A stretch of 64,000 nucleotides of DNA from Dyadobacter jiangsuensis. GTDB taxonomy: Bacteria; Bacteroidota; Bacteroidia; Cytophagales; Spirosomataceae. Of this stretch, positions 1 through 8,981 are shown piece by piece (the stretch's first letter is position 1; each line of letters begins with the position of its first letter). The stretch is from assembly GCF_003014695.1 (NCBI RefSeq), contig NZ_PYAS01000014.1, forward strand, positions 186,001-250,000, written 5' to 3'. Position numbers and translations under genes: made by a program. The notes under the pieces were generated by a model, which saw only the letters and a program-made list of their open reading frames with translations, searched no databases and had not been told where the DNA came from.

Positions 1-93
1 TCTGTGACAGGCATTTCCGAAAACTATGTGGGCATAAAGCTCCATCGCATCAAAGAAAAACTCAAAGCACTCTCAATTTCAAAAAATCCATGA
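1..93 (+). CDS. ECF RNA polymerase sigma factor, C-terminal end (partial)
   Basis: The window opens inside a reading frame that ends at the TGA at 91-93. The visible 30 residues include GISENYVGIKLHRIKEKL, which matches the recognition helix of region 4 of extracytoplasmic-function sigma-70 factors, the part that contacts the -35 promoter element. The stop overlaps the start of the next gene (ATGA), so the two are translationally coupled. The N-terminal part lies outside the window, so the subgroup cannot be named. Confidence 0.8.
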   Translation, partial: SVTGISENYVGIKLHRIKEKLKALSISKNP

Positions 94-629
94 ATATCGA
101 TGAACTGAAATCAGACTGGCAAAGCGCCGGCCGGGAACCGCTTTCCGAAAAGGAACTTGCGATGATGACGCGCGTCCGCAACCACCCTTCCCTGCGCAAA
201 TTGCGGATCAAGTTGATGACGGAAATAGCAGGCCTTACCGCTCTCCTATTTCTGTTTTATGACGCCTTCGATGGTGCTCAAAAGCCGTTGACAGTTAACA
301 TACTACTGATTATCAGCATTGTTCTCTATATAGTGAACAATGCGTTAGGTTATCTTCAAATCCAGAATCCCCTGGTCAGCGGAAACATCCGGGAGGCGCT
401 GGCAAAGCAAACGCTTTCATTGAAAAGGCTGGCGGTACTTTCGCTGGCATCATCGGTAGTGTATGCCACCGCGCTCCTGTTCTTCCTGACTTATCAAACG
501 GCTTTCACCCAGCGCAAATACATCATTTTGAGTGCATTAATGATCACATTCGCTCTGTTATTCTACTATTCCTGGATCAGTTGGCAAAGAAAAATTACGC
601 ATTTCAGGCAGTTAGAAGCAGATTTTTGA
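90..629 (+). CDS. Small membrane protein coupled to an ECF sigma gene
   Basis: This 179-residue protein has a short charged cytoplasmic-looking N-terminus (residues 1-40) and four likely membrane segments, at about 44-62, 68-88, 113-135 and 144-163. It starts inside the stop codon of the upstream sigma-factor gene. That coupling suggests it acts with the sigma factor, possibly as a membrane-bound regulator, but it has no recognisable anti-sigma or FecR domain, so this role is inferred from position only. No enzymatic motif is visible. Confidence 0.75.
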   Translation: MNIDELKSDWQSAGREPLSEKELAMMTRVRNHPSLRKLRIKLMTEIAGLTALLFLFYDAFDGAQKPLTVNILLIISIVLYIVNNALGYLQIQNPLVSGNIREALAKQTLSLKRLAVLSLASSVVYATALLFFLTYQTAFTQRKYIILSALMITFALLFYYSWISWQRKITHFRQLEADF

Positions 630-657
630 CATTTTAGCGGGACTAACGATCCACGCC

Positions 658-1461
658 ATGATTTGCCAGGAATTTACAGAAGACGACATTGCTTTCCTCC
701 CCGCCCTCGAACCTGAGGGCTGGGGCGATATCCGCCCCCGGTTCCAGTTCTTTTTAAAATCGGATTGCTGCAAGCCGATCAAGATCGTCGAAGACGGCAG
801 GCCCGTTGCGGTGGGTACCTCTATTTTTCACGGCGATACGGTCTGGTTGGCGTGTATCATCACGCACGGTGAATACCGCAACAGAGGCCTCGGAAGCGCC
901 ATTACCCGACATCTGATCGGAAGTGCCGACCGGAATCGCTACCCTACGATTTACCTCGATGCCACCGAGTTTGGGTATCCGGTGTATTTGAAACAAGGAT
1001 TTGAAGTTGAATGCCAGTATGCGCATTTGCGTCGTGAAGACAATGCGTCGGAATTAAAAGCTTCTCCGCATATCCGCCCGTTTACGGAAGATTTTCGTGA
1101 AGCAGCTTATGCGATCGACCGCATGGTGTCCGGTGAAGACAGGCGCGGCGTTATGGCCGGGTTTCTGGCCGACGCCTTTGTATATGTAGATTCCAATGAG
1201 GTACTGCAAGGCGTCTATCTCCCGTCTTGGAGCGACGGGCCGATCGTGGCAAAGAACGATACCGCCGGTTTTGCACTGATGCAATTGCGGGCTGCGTCCA
1301 CGCCGTTTGCGATCCTGCCGATGGGCAATACAGCCGGGTTGAAATTCCTGCAAGAGCATGACTTCCACTTGCGTAAGACCTCCCGCAGGATGATTCTCGG
1401 ACCAAAGAGAGTCTGGCATCCCGAGCATCTTTACAACCGCATCAGCGGCGCGCTGGGCTGA
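658..1461 (+). CDS. GNAT-family N-acetyltransferase with a second GNAT-like domain
   Basis: The first half (about residues 1-125) carries the acetyl-CoA binding signature of GNAT enzymes, RNRGLGSAITRHL, after a hydrophobic beta strand. The second half (about 135-267) resembles the Acetyltransf_18 type of C-terminal domain, ending in GNTAGLKFLQEHDF and an RRM-like strand. Such two-domain proteins transfer an acetyl group to small-molecule amines, but the substrate cannot be read from the sequence. It follows the sigma-associated membrane gene by 28 bp and may share its transcript. The stop directly abuts the stop of the convergent downstream gene. Confidence 0.85.
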   Translation: MICQEFTEDDIAFLPALEPEGWGDIRPRFQFFLKSDCCKPIKIVEDGRPVAVGTSIFHGDTVWLACIITHGEYRNRGLGSAITRHLIGSADRNRYPTIYLDATEFGYPVYLKQGFEVECQYAHLRREDNASELKASPHIRPFTEDFREAAYAIDRMVSGEDRRGVMAGFLADAFVYVDSNEVLQGVYLPSWSDGPIVAKNDTAGFALMQLRAASTPFAILPMGNTAGLKFLQEHDFHLRKTSRRMILGPKRVWHPEHLYNRISGALG

Positions 1462-2220
1462 TCAGCGCAAGACTAGCTCGCTGATTTTCGAGAATTCGGT
1501 GTGCGGTGCCATCGCCCTCACAATCCCTTTGCGATCAACCAATATGAAATAGGGCGTTTCGCTGATCTTATAGCGGTGATTAAAACCATACGATTCCGGA
1601 ACGGGAATGAAACCACAGTTCCGTTTCGGAATCGCTTCCAGGCATTCCTCCTCCGTATTAAGCGTCGTGCCAAGCGATACTATCTCAATTCCTTTCCTTT
1701 TATTCTCATCCACAAAATTGGAAATCACCTTCGTGCTAGCGAGCGTGTAGAGCGGTTTTTCGTAGCGGACCCAGAAGCCAAGCAGAATGTACTTACCCCG
1801 CAGTTTTTCGGAATCATATTCCCGCCCATCCAGCCCTCGCATCACGAAGGGGGCAATCGGCTCGCCCACTTCCGGCATGAGGTCGGGATTGTTCATCACC
1901 GAGCCGTCCTGCTGCACGTACAACTGGCTCTTCTTAATGATTTCAAAGGATGAAGCCTTCCCGTATTTGTCGAATATCGGCTGCGTTTTGTATTGTCCCG
2001 GACTCCGTCTGAGCATATTATCGTAGGTCTCGTAGCTGATCCGCTTGCCGGTCGCATGATCGACAATGGGAGAATCGCGGTTCATGACAAACTGCTGACT
2101 GACCTTGCCGTTGTAGCGGGTTACCTTAGGCTCCCCGGATTGGCAAAATGCTGAAAATCTGACAGATCCGATTACCGCCAGCAAACAAATGGTAAATTTA
2201 GGTAAACGGCTCACAAACAT
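1462..2220 (-). CDS. TlpA/AhpC-like thioredoxin-fold protein lacking the CXXC motif
   Basis: The protein has 252 residues with a hydrophobic N-terminus (about 8-26) that looks like a signal peptide or lipoprotein leader. A thioredoxin-like domain occupies about 118-252: the PIAPFVMRGLDG strand, the GKYILLGFW strand and the cis-proline segment ETPYF are all recognisable. In TlpA/ResA proteins the segment after FW reads A-x-W-C-x-x-C. Here it is VRYEKPL, with Glu154 and Leu157 where the two cysteines belong. It is therefore unlikely to be an active disulfide oxidoreductase and may bind a partner or act structurally. The N-terminal region (30-115) is not recognised. Confidence 0.75.
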   Translation of the reverse strand: MFVSRLPKFTICLLAVIGSVRFSAFCQSGEPKVTRYNGKVSQQFVMNRDSPIVDHATGKRISYETYDNMLRRSPGQYKTQPIFDKYGKASSFEIIKKSQLYVQQDGSVMNNPDLMPEVGEPIAPFVMRGLDGREYDSEKLRGKYILLGFWVRYEKPLYTLASTKVISNFVDENKRKGIEIVSLGTTLNTEEECLEAIPKRNCGFIPVPESYGFNHRYKISETPYFILVDRKGIVRAMAPHTEFSKISELVLR

Positions 2221-2354
2221 TCCCCCACAAAAGATTGCATTAGTATCATATTATTGATATTTTCATGCACAAATATTCATCAGGCATGACCTCGTAATAA
2301 CTGGTAATCGCCCTTAGATATTTTAGGCAGATTTAACTAATTACAAATTTTGGT

Positions 2355-3611
2355 ATGTACGAGCGGATCCGGGAGAAGTTGGGGATTCTGGCTGATGCTG
2401 CGAAATACGATGTGTCGTGCTCATCGAGCGGCAGCAACCGGAAAAATGAGAACAAGGGAATTGGAGATGCGGAAGGAAGCGGAATCTGTCACACGTACAC
2501 CGAAGACGGCCGCTGTGTGTCGCTTTTAAAAATACTGCTTACCAACCACTGTATTTACGATTGCGCATTCTGTGTCTCGCGGCGCAGCAACGATATCAAG
2601 CGGGCGGCATTTACCGTGGAAGAGGTCGTAGAACTGACGATGAATTTCTACCGGCGCAATTATATCGAAGGACTGTTCCTGAGCTCCGGTATTTTCAAAG
2701 ATGCCGATTATACGATGGAACGGCTGGTTCGCATTGTGAAAAAGCTCCGCCAGGAGGAGCGTTTCAATGGCTATATCCATTTGAAAACCATCCCCGGTGC
2801 GAGCGACGAACTGCTGCACGAAGCGGGCATGTATGCGGACCGCATGAGCATTAATCTGGAAATGCCCACGGAAACAGGGCTGAAACTGCTAGCGCCCGAA
2901 AAGTCACACGCGGAGGTGAAAAAGCCTTTGAAATACATTCAAAGTAATATCACGCAGTTCGAAAGCGAAAAGGCGCTGATCAAAAGCGTTCCGAAATTCG
3001 TACCGGCCGGACAGAGTACACAGATTGTCGTAGGCGCCACACCGGAATCGGACAAGGAGATATTATATACAGCCAATGCATTCTATCAGAACTTTTCCCT
3101 GAAACGGGTTTACTACTCTGGCTACATTCCGATCAGCAACGACGCGCGGCTGCCGGTAATCGGCTCCCAACCGCCTCTGATCCGGGAAAACAGGTTGTAT
3201 CAGGCCGATTGGCTGATGCGTTTCTATGGTTTTAATGTCCGGGAAATCCTCAACGACGTTCATCCCAACCTCGAAGCGGACGTCGATCCGAAACTAAGCT
3301 GGGCATTACGCAACCTCGACCAGTTCCCTGTCGATATCAACACGGCCGATTACTATATGATCCTGCGGGTGCCGGGCATCGGCGTGAGCTCAGCGTTGAA
3401 AATCGTCCAGGCGCGCAAATTCGGGCGTTTGTATCAGAGCCACTTGCGAAAACTCGGCATTGCATTCGGCAAGGCCCGGCATTTCATCCGGTATGCCGAC
3501 AGCCCCGTTCAGCTCAAAGAATATGAAGCGGGACACATCAAGGGGCTGATCCTTTCGGAAAGCAAGAGCAAATACCAGAAGAATGCGCTTAACCAATTGT
3601 CGCTATTCTAA
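2355..3611 (+). CDS. Radical SAM protein, putative DNA modification/repair family (TIGR03916-like)
   Basis: The radical SAM cluster motif is CIYDCAFC with Cys66, Cys70 and Cys73 (C-x3-C-x2-C), which binds a 4Fe-4S cluster for cleavage of S-adenosylmethionine. The TIM-barrel core runs to about residue 300. Near the C-terminus (about 325-360) is a helix-hairpin-helix segment containing VPGIGVSSALKIV, a non-specific DNA-binding element. This architecture and 418-residue length fit the family described as a putative DNA modification/repair radical SAM protein, related in style to spore photoproduct lyase. The reaction is unknown. The stop overlaps the start of the DUF4130 gene by one base (TAATG), so the pair is coupled. 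Confidence 0.9.
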   Translation: MYERIREKLGILADAAKYDVSCSSSGSNRKNENKGIGDAEGSGICHTYTEDGRCVSLLKILLTNHCIYDCAFCVSRRSNDIKRAAFTVEEVVELTMNFYRRNYIEGLFLSSGIFKDADYTMERLVRIVKKLRQEERFNGYIHLKTIPGASDELLHEAGMYADRMSINLEMPTETGLKLLAPEKSHAEVKKPLKYIQSNITQFESEKALIKSVPKFVPAGQSTQIVVGATPESDKEILYTANAFYQNFSLKRVYYSGYIPISNDARLPVIGSQPPLIRENRLYQADWLMRFYGFNVREILNDVHPNLEADVDPKLSWALRNLDQFPVDINTADYYMILRVPGIGVSSALKIVQARKFGRLYQSHLRKLGIAFGKARHFIRYADSPVQLKEYEAGHIKGLILSESKSKYQKNALNQLSLF

Positions 3612-4378
3612 TGGAGCTCTATCTTTTCGACGGTTCGCTGGAAGGATTGCTATCGGCCGTTTTCGCGTGCTACGAGCGAAAATCGCAGGTCGTAAAGCTC
3701 GTGAACGAGGCTTCTCACATTCCCGATGTTTTTGATCCCGGCTATCGGGTGATTTCCGATCGCGAAAAAGGCAAGCGGGTTTGGAAAGGGCTTTGTAAAA
3801 AACTCGGAAAAGAATGGCAGTTCCGGTTTTACAAGGCATTCCTTTCTGAACAGCCGGAAGTTTACCAGCATCTACTCAATTTTGCACGATATGTGATCGA
3901 CCAGCCGCCAGGTGCGTCTGAAAACTTCGCTCACGCCGATGTGCTCGCCGTCTCCCAGGCAGCGCAGAAAGTCCACCGCGAAAAGCACCGGATGGAGGCG
4001 TTTGTACGGTTTCAGAAAACGGGCGACGGCATTTACTACGCGCACATCGAGCCGGATTTCGATGTACTACCCCTCCTGCCCGAGCATTTTCAGAACCGCT
4101 ATGCCGACCAGCGCTGGATTATTTATGATTTGAAAAGAAAATACGGGATCTACTACGATCTCGAAAAAACGGAAGAGATCGAGCTCGAAACAGCCCCGCA
4201 AATGTCGATCGTGAACGCCCTTCCCGCTGATTTGCTGGACGAGAAGGAAGAATTGTACACTTTGCTATGGCAGGATTACTTCAAAAGCACCAACATTCAG
4301 GCACGCAAAAACATGCGCCTGCACGTAAGGCACGTGCCGCGGCGCTATTGGAAGTATCTTTCGGAGAAACAGGGATAG
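3611..4378 (+). CDS. DUF4130 protein, partner of the radical SAM enzyme (TIGR03915-like)
   Basis: This 255-residue protein begins MELYLFDGSLEGLLSAVF, the characteristic start of the putative DNA-metabolism family encoded next to the TIGR03916 radical SAM protein. The DUF4130 domain spans roughly 85-250, with the conserved DQRWIIYDLKRKYGIYYDL segment. In several bacteria this family is fused or linked to a uracil-DNA-glycosylase-like domain. No such domain is present here or in the neighbouring genes. The overlapping start and stop imply a stoichiometric complex or sequential action with the radical SAM protein; the chemistry is not established. Confidence 0.85.
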   Translation: MELYLFDGSLEGLLSAVFACYERKSQVVKLVNEASHIPDVFDPGYRVISDREKGKRVWKGLCKKLGKEWQFRFYKAFLSEQPEVYQHLLNFARYVIDQPPGASENFAHADVLAVSQAAQKVHREKHRMEAFVRFQKTGDGIYYAHIEPDFDVLPLLPEHFQNRYADQRWIIYDLKRKYGIYYDLEKTEEIELETAPQMSIVNALPADLLDEKEELYTLLWQDYFKSTNIQARKNMRLHVRHVPRRYWKYLSEKQG

Positions 4379-4527
4379 ATTTCGCTGATAATCAATAATT
4401 TTTTGTACTTGTCGCCACGGTTAACATAGCAGATCGTGTCTCGGAAAATGTAGACAATCCAAGTTCGGATTAGCTTTTCCAACGATCCCCGTTGGAATGT
4501 CCATTCAACCACATTTCCGTACATGCT

Positions 4528-6975
4528 ATGAAAATCTTTACGTTTGTCATTTGCATTCTGCTCTCAGCGATTGCCTCCTATGCCATAGCGCCTGCGGGCG
4601 GTTATGACAATGTTCCTTCTAACATCCATACTCCCGACAAACAGCCGACAGCAAACGCCGGGCCGTTCAGTGTGTGTATCGAAGCGGAAAATTCCGACGG
4701 CACCGGGCCGATTACCGAAGACCCCAACGCTTCCAACGGCAAAACGCGGGGTGCGCAGGATAATTGGAACCATTATGTCGACTATGAGGTGTTTGGGGCG
4801 CCCGCCGGCAGGTACGCGCTCACGATCCGGTATTATGCGGAAGGCGATGCGTGGACCTGGCTGTCCATTAATGGTGCGGAGACCGCCCCGGTAGTGGGTT
4901 TGCCTGCTACCAACTCCTGGAATATTGTCTGGGGAGAGCGTACTCTGGATGTTACTTTACCCGAGGGTTACAGCAAAATTCGCATTGGTGGGCTGCCCTT
5001 TCACAGCCCTACCCGTCAGGATCGAATCTGCCTGGTAAGGACCGGCGACACAGGTCAGCCCGTGTCTTGCGACTATAAAATACGTCCTTATTCGGTAGAG
5101 ACCTATCCGATTTATACGCCAGGGCAAACCATGAACCTGAGTGCCAAATGCACTGGCAGTGATTGTAGTGCCACCTCTTTCGCATGGAGCGGCAATGGCA
5201 TTGCGCTCAATGGCGAGACTATTTCAACAGCCGCCCCAATGACCGACGGAGACTATTTCTACTCGGTAACCGCTTCGAAACCAGGCTGCGCCGACACAAC
5301 GGCGACCATGCAAATACGTGTACAAACCACGCCTGTCGAATGCGATTACATCGTGGGGACGACCGTGAGCGATTATACGCCCAGCTGCGGGCAAGGTATG
5401 TGGGCGATAGCAGATTGCAACGGGCTGGGCTGCCTGGGCCTTAATTACAAATGGTCGGGACCAGGCCTGGATGTTTCGGGCCCCGCAAAAACGTCTGTCA
5501 ATTTTTATGCGCCGTCCCAGAATGGCATATACACCTACACCCGAACTACCTCAAAGCCGGGCTGCCCCGACAATGTCACCGAATTTAAGCTCACCATCAC
5601 CGATTGTGGCAGCGAGCCGTTCAAAGTGTGCCTCGAAGCAGAGGATGCCGGTGGTACCGGGCCCGTTACAATGGATCCGAATGCATCGGGAGGCAAGACG
5701 CGGGGCGGTCAGGACCGGCAGGACTATACGGTTTCCTATCAGGTTCACGATGTCCAGGCCGAGGGCCCTCACGCCGTCACTTTCCGATACTACGCCGAGA
5801 CCAATACAGCCATTGAAGTGACTATCAACAACGAAATTTTTCCATACAAAATAGAACTCCCGGCGTCGAACTCCTGGAATATCGTCTGGACCGAGCAGAC
5901 TATTGTTTTTGCATTACAAAAAGGGCTGAATTTTATTGAAGTGAAAGGCCTGCCCGGTTACAGCCCGGTACGCCATGATAAGATATGTGTCGAGCAAATG
6001 CCCGGCGTACCTCCTGCGTGCGATTTCGTGGTAGTGCCGCACTTGTCCACTTTTACCCCGCAATGCGGCTCACAGATTACCCTCTCGTCCAATTGTTCGG
6101 GGGCGGATTGCGGCCAGGTGTTCTACAACTGGTACGGGCCGGATGGTTATGCCCGGTACACAAAGACGATCGATGTGCCCGTACCGGCCGCCAACGGGAC
6201 ATATTACTACACACTCGTGGCAGGTAAGGAAGGATGCGCCAGCCGGCACATTCCGGTTTGGTTCACAGTGAACGACTGTGGGGCTCCCGGCGGTGAAACT
6301 TCTGCTTGCGTGGAAGCCGAGCATATGGCCAGCAATGGACCCGGCACCAGCGATCCCAACGCGTCGAACGGGCAAACACGCGGCGCTCAAAACAATTATG
6401 ATTATTATGTAGATTACCAGATCAATAACTTCACGGCCGGCACCTACCCGTTGACGCTTCGTTACTACGCGGAATCGGATGCGCAGGTAAGCGTGTCGGT
6501 AAATGGCACCGTACAGCTCTCCTCCGTGCTGTTAGGTGCATCCAACAGCTGGAATATTGTATCGCGGGAAGCCACGGTCTACATTGCGGTACCTGCCGGT
6601 AACAGTGTGATTCGCATTCAAGGCTTACCGGGCGCAGCTGTCCGCCAGGACAAGATTTGTGTCGGAAATGGGTCAGGCAATGCCCGAATGGCCGCACCGG
6701 AGTTTATTTCAGCACCAACCGACGTACCATTGCTCCAAGCCTACCCCAACCCCGCTCCCGGGGAGTTCAAGGCCAGCTTCCACCTGAAAACCGGCGAAGC
6801 GGCAACCATCCGTGTGACCGATGTGCAAGGTAAGGTTTGGCATACGCGGAGCGTCAAAGGCAAGGGCTCGCACGAAGAGCGCATCAGCCTCGGCGATGCC
6901 CCCGCAGGCATTTACCTGCTCCAAGTGAAGAAACCGGATTCGGTGGAGACGAAAAAGATTTTACTCACGCGTTAA
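4528..6975 (+). CDS. Secreted protein with three CBM6-like modules and T9SS sorting domain
   Basis: I chose the ATG at 4528 because it gives a clean signal peptide (MKIFTFVICILLSAIASYA); an in-frame start 36 bases upstream would add a polar leader. The 815-residue protein has three similar beta-sandwich modules at about residues 48-172, 366-490 and 592-713. Each opens with an EAE-like strand plus DPNAS-GG/NG-TRG and contains a conserved NSWNIV strand and a closing DKICV, as in CBM6-type carbohydrate-binding domains. Between modules 1 and 2 lie two cysteine-containing Ig/PKD-like units, and one lies between modules 2 and 3. The end (about 735-815) is a typical type A T9SS domain (YPNPAPGEF, GIYLLQV). 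No catalytic domain is seen, so it is probably a surface carbohydrate-binding or adhesive protein. Confidence 0.8.
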   Translation: MKIFTFVICILLSAIASYAIAPAGGYDNVPSNIHTPDKQPTANAGPFSVCIEAENSDGTGPITEDPNASNGKTRGAQDNWNHYVDYEVFGAPAGRYALTIRYYAEGDAWTWLSINGAETAPVVGLPATNSWNIVWGERTLDVTLPEGYSKIRIGGLPFHSPTRQDRICLVRTGDTGQPVSCDYKIRPYSVETYPIYTPGQTMNLSAKCTGSDCSATSFAWSGNGIALNGETISTAAPMTDGDYFYSVTASKPGCADTTATMQIRVQTTPVECDYIVGTTVSDYTPSCGQGMWAIADCNGLGCLGLNYKWSGPGLDVSGPAKTSVNFYAPSQNGIYTYTRTTSKPGCPDNVTEFKLTITDCGSEPFKVCLEAEDAGGTGPVTMDPNASGGKTRGGQDRQDYTVSYQVHDVQAEGPHAVTFRYYAETNTAIEVTINNEIFPYKIELPASNSWNIVWTEQTIVFALQKGLNFIEVKGLPGYSPVRHDKICVEQMPGVPPACDFVVVPHLSTFTPQCGSQITLSSNCSGADCGQVFYNWYGPDGYARYTKTIDVPVPAANGTYYYTLVAGKEGCASRHIPVWFTVNDCGAPGGETSACVEAEHMASNGPGTSDPNASNGQTRGAQNNYDYYVDYQINNFTAGTYPLTLRYYAESDAQVSVSVNGTVQLSSVLLGASNSWNIVSREATVYIAVPAGNSVIRIQGLPGAAVRQDKICVGNGSGNARMAAPEFISAPTDVPLLQAYPNPAPGEFKASFHLKTGEAATIRVTDVQGKVWHTRSVKGKGSHEERISLGDAPAGIYLLQVKKPDSVETKKILLTR

Positions 6976-6980
6976 ATACC

Positions 6981-7014
6981 TAAAGCGGTTGCCTGAGATC
7001 AGGCAACCGCTTTT
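6981..7014. terminator. Bidirectional intrinsic terminator between convergent genes
   Basis: A near-perfect inverted repeat (left arm 6982-6996, right arm 6999-7013, core GCGGTTGCCT/AGGCAACCGC) has an A-rich left edge and a T-rich right edge. It sits between the stops of the convergent T9SS and M61 genes and can serve both. Confidence 0.85.
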
Positions 7015-7017
7015 ACT

Positions 7018-8835
7018 TTACTTCCATTTGCTTCCCAGCCAGGCTTTTCGAAACGTTTCCATTTCCGGCGTGACCGTTTTCCCTGCTTGTTCGTACGTCA
7101 CTACCTCCCATCGCGGATTTTGGATCATATCCAGCACTGCGGTTTTCGTCTCACCCCGATGTGCGTATTCGACGGTAATTTGATCGCCCGGTTTATGCGT
7201 TTTCAGGATAGAAGTAAGCTCATCGGTTTTCGAAACCAACCTCCCGTCAACTTTCAGAATTTCATCATCAATGTCCAATCCGGCCTTATAAAGCGGGCTT
7301 CCTATTACCGTATTGGTTGTAATCGTGAGCCCGGTGCCGTCTTTGTATCGGATATCGCCTATCCAGGCCTGCCCTTCAAATTGTTTTTTCAAAAGCAACC
7401 CGGCCCGGCCCAGCAGCGGTGTGTAATCCAGCGACTCATGACCGTTGATATATTTTGCAAAAAACTGCTGTGCAAACATCTTGTCCTTCGTGTAAGCTGC
7501 TAAAACCACTTCCAGGTCAGCTACATTGTAGGCAATCTCCGGTTTCCCATGTTTTGCCCAAACAGTCTTCATAAAATCATCAAGGTTCAGCCCCTTGCCT
7601 CTCAGTTGAAGGTCCAATGCAAGCGCCACGGAGGCTCCGTAAGGATAGTAAGAAGTATAAATATTAGGATAATTGGTCTTATCGATCGCCACGCCTGCAT
7701 CAACGAATACCGCATTGCTGCTAGCCTGCACGGGCGAAATGCGTTTTGCACCGGCAGTATTCTCTTTTGTATTAACCAAAGATGTCAGCGTCCTGCAATA
7801 TTCCTCCAATGAATCGAAACCCGCCCTTTCAAGAATCAGATCACCGTAATATTGGGTAAACCCTTCGGCAAACCAGAGCTCGAAACTCATGTTACTTTTT
7901 TCAAAATTGAAAGGTTCCAGTGTCTTCGGACGAATGCGCTCGACATTCCAGGTATGAAAGAATTCGTGCGAGAACACGCCGAGCAGGTTGTCGGAACCAT
8001 CGAATGCGACCGGCAGGGTGATCATCGTGCTGTTGCGGTGCTCCATGCCATCGCCTTTTACATAAGGGTTGATGCTCGCAAGGAAGGTATAACTGCCATT
8101 ATCAAATGCCGGAAACTCCCCAAAAACCATCCGGGCTTCCTCGGTAATGCGTTTTATTTTCCCGGCAAATGCGGTAGCGAGCGAATCGCTGCCTTTCGCC
8201 TCCAATGCCAGCCTGAACTGCGACGGCTTGTTATCCGCATTGGGTACCGTCCATTCCTTGATCGTCAGTTGGCCGATTTTGGTGGGCGAATCCATGAAGT
8301 ATTGTAAATCGGGTGCAGTGAACACATTCGCTTCGCCGGTCGTTTTGAGCTGCGTGGCGATCTTCCATGTATTAGGCTTCGGCAGGTTAAAGGCCACGGT
8401 AATCGGCGCCTTTTCCAGCTCCTTCACCCACATAAATGTAGCGGGCATATTGAAATGCACACTGCTGGCATCGATCCCAGCGTACGTACCGTCGGCGTGG
8501 TTGGCGTATAAAGTGTATTCGACCTTTACAAAACCATTGATCCCCACGATTTTATACACGTCTCCATCCACGCGCTGTACCGGCACCGGTTTACCCGATT
8601 TGTCGAATGCCGCCACGTCATGGATGTTCTTCCCGTACTCGTGCGTCGCATACCTGCCGGGCGAAGAGCGCGACATTCTGAACAGCAGCTCTTTTTGAGG
8701 TGCGTCCGATACGCTCAGCGCAATGCGGGCTTCGTGGTGTACGATATTGGGAAACGATACATCGTAACGGATCGATTGCGCGAACGCGTACGAGCATATC
8801 ATGGGCGTGGCAAGCAATGCGGCCAGTTTTTTCAT
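7018..8835 (-). CDS. M61 family metallopeptidase with PDZ domain
   Basis: This 605-residue protein has a signal peptide (to about residue 20), an N-terminal beta-rich domain, and the gluzincin zinc-binding motif HEFFH at 290-294 followed by TWNVERIRP, the hallmark of the M61 glycyl aminopeptidase family. A PDZ domain is visible near 490-575 (GLTITTNTVIGSPLYKAGL, DEILKVDGR). The likely location is the periplasm or outer surface, where it would cleave peptides. It is alone on its strand, with its own leader region at 8836-8981 shared with the divergent DUF1080 gene. Confidence 0.9.
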   Translation of the reverse strand: MKKLAALLATPMICSYAFAQSIRYDVSFPNIVHHEARIALSVSDAPQKELLFRMSRSSPGRYATHEYGKNIHDVAAFDKSGKPVPVQRVDGDVYKIVGINGFVKVEYTLYANHADGTYAGIDASSVHFNMPATFMWVKELEKAPITVAFNLPKPNTWKIATQLKTTGEANVFTAPDLQYFMDSPTKIGQLTIKEWTVPNADNKPSQFRLALEAKGSDSLATAFAGKIKRITEEARMVFGEFPAFDNGSYTFLASINPYVKGDGMEHRNSTMITLPVAFDGSDNLLGVFSHEFFHTWNVERIRPKTLEPFNFEKSNMSFELWFAEGFTQYYGDLILERAGFDSLEEYCRTLTSLVNTKENTAGAKRISPVQASSNAVFVDAGVAIDKTNYPNIYTSYYPYGASVALALDLQLRGKGLNLDDFMKTVWAKHGKPEIAYNVADLEVVLAAYTKDKMFAQQFFAKYINGHESLDYTPLLGRAGLLLKKQFEGQAWIGDIRYKDGTGLTITTNTVIGSPLYKAGLDIDDEILKVDGRLVSKTDELTSILKTHKPGDQITVEYAHRGETKTAVLDMIQNPRWEVVTYEQAGKTVTPEMETFRKAWLGSKWK

Positions 8836-8981
8836 GGACTGATTAAATGTTTTTGAAGTGACAAAGCACCAATTTAAGCCAATAACCGAACATTTGAAGC
8901 GACCATACCGCTAGTAACCCGATTATTGCTTAATTTTTCCGGTTCAAATCCCATTAAAACTTTAAATAGTATCGACCGTTC

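Noticed and set aside
1462..2220. A working TlpA-type thiol reductase
   Set aside because: Both cysteines of the active site are missing.
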